NCBI GenBank assembly: GCA_902773455.1
Contig: CACYEW010000329.1
Span: 1-6,990 of the forward strand
Direction of reading: 5' to 3'
Length of the DNA stretch: 6,990 nt
From: an uncultured Ruminococcus sp.
GTDB lineage: Bacteria > Bacillota > Clostridia > Oscillospirales > CAG-272
Positions 6,890 through 6,990 of this stretch are shown in pieces; position 1 is the stretch's first letter, and each line of letters starts with the position of its first letter. The notes under the pieces are model-generated. The model was not told the origin of the DNA, did not search any database, and was given only the letters and a program-made list of their open reading frames with translations. The position numbers were made by a program, and so were the translations under genes.

Positions 6890-6923
6890 GCGGGGAACCC
6901 CCGCCCCGGGCGGCTGACGCCGC
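6890..6923. repeat. Two GC-rich hairpins in the 3' intergenic region
   Basis: GCGGGG (6890-6895) pairs with CCCCGC (6899-6904) around an AAC loop. GCGGC (6910-6914) pairs with GCCGC (6919-6923) around TGAC. Neither is followed by a T-tract on the plus strand, so they are not ordinary intrinsic terminators. They run directly into the GTGAAAT hairpin repeat and are probably part of the same intergenic element. GAACCCCCG, found in the first hairpin (6895-6903), recurs at 6978-6986. Confidence 0.6.
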
Positions 6924-6924
6924 A

Positions 6925-6980
6925 GTGAAATCGCCTTCGGCGGTTAAATACGCTTCGCGTGTGAAATTTGCCTCCGCGAA
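6925..6980. repeat. 18-bp-period array of mini-hairpins with GTGAAAT linkers
   Basis: Linkers GTGAAAT (6925-6931), GTTAAAT (6943-6949) and GTGAAAT (6961-6967) are spaced exactly 18 bp apart. Between them lie 11-nt palindromes, CGCCTTCGGCG (6932-6942) and ACGCTTCGCGT (6950-6960), each a 4-bp stem with a TTC loop. A third imperfect palindrome, TTGCCTCCGCGAA, spans 6968-6980. Stem sequences differ while the pairing is kept, so structure rather than sequence appears to be maintained. An inverted linker copy, ATTTCAC, lies at 6874-6880. I recall this type of array as a dispersed intergenic repeat in clostridial genomes, but cannot verify it here. The array may continue past the window end. Confidence 0.75.
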
Positions 6981-6990
6981 CCCCCGAAAA

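Noticed and set aside
6890..6904. GC-rich hairpin as terminator of the ATPase/CrtI-like transcript
   Set aside because: No T-tract follows on the plus strand, and the complement is not followed by a usable one either. Treated as part of the intergenic repeat element instead.

Overview
The window is a chromosomal segment that looks like a moderately GC-rich member of the Firmicutes, most likely an uncultured gut or rumen-type Clostridia. This is inferred from strong Shine-Dalgarno sites, sigma-A type promoters with 17-bp spacers, tRNA genes with encoded CCA ends, a yybP-ykoY riboswitch ahead of a P-type ATPase, and a short-hairpin repeat with GTGAAAT linkers at the right end. No 16S or other species marker is present.

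Layout. Positions 1-156 hold two minus-strand tRNA genes, tRNA-Arg(UCU) and tRNA-Gly(UCC), read from a minus-strand promoter at 185-213. A separate plus-strand promoter at 264-292 drives a two-gene unit. Its first gene is a small membrane-anchored protein with a degenerate NERD-like (nuclease-related) domain (323-988). The second is a COG2509-type FAD-dependent dehydrogenase with a four-cysteine cluster (985-2367). The two genes overlap by 4 nt.

A new promoter (2412-2440) then transcribes a roughly 170-nt leader. The leader folds as a yybP-ykoY manganese riboswitch (2459-2558), and its P1 helix competes with a 14-bp intrinsic terminator (2550-2591). It controls an 885-residue P2A cation-transporting ATPase (2619-5276). 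Family motifs alone would call this ATPase Ca2+-transporting; the riboswitch suggests Mn2+ export in vivo. A CrtI/phytoene-desaturase-like flavoprotein (5345-6832) follows after 68 bp with no visible promoter or terminator between, so it may be read from the same switch. The last 158 bp hold GC-rich hairpins and an 18-bp-period repeat.

The genes fit a metal and redox homeostasis theme only loosely. The clearest mechanistic unit is promoter, Mn2+ riboswitch, terminator and ATPase. I did not find a defence system, mobile element, CRISPR array or wholly new machinery. The least explained items are the catalytically degenerate NERD-like protein coupled to a cysteine-cluster flavoprotein, and the terminal repeat.
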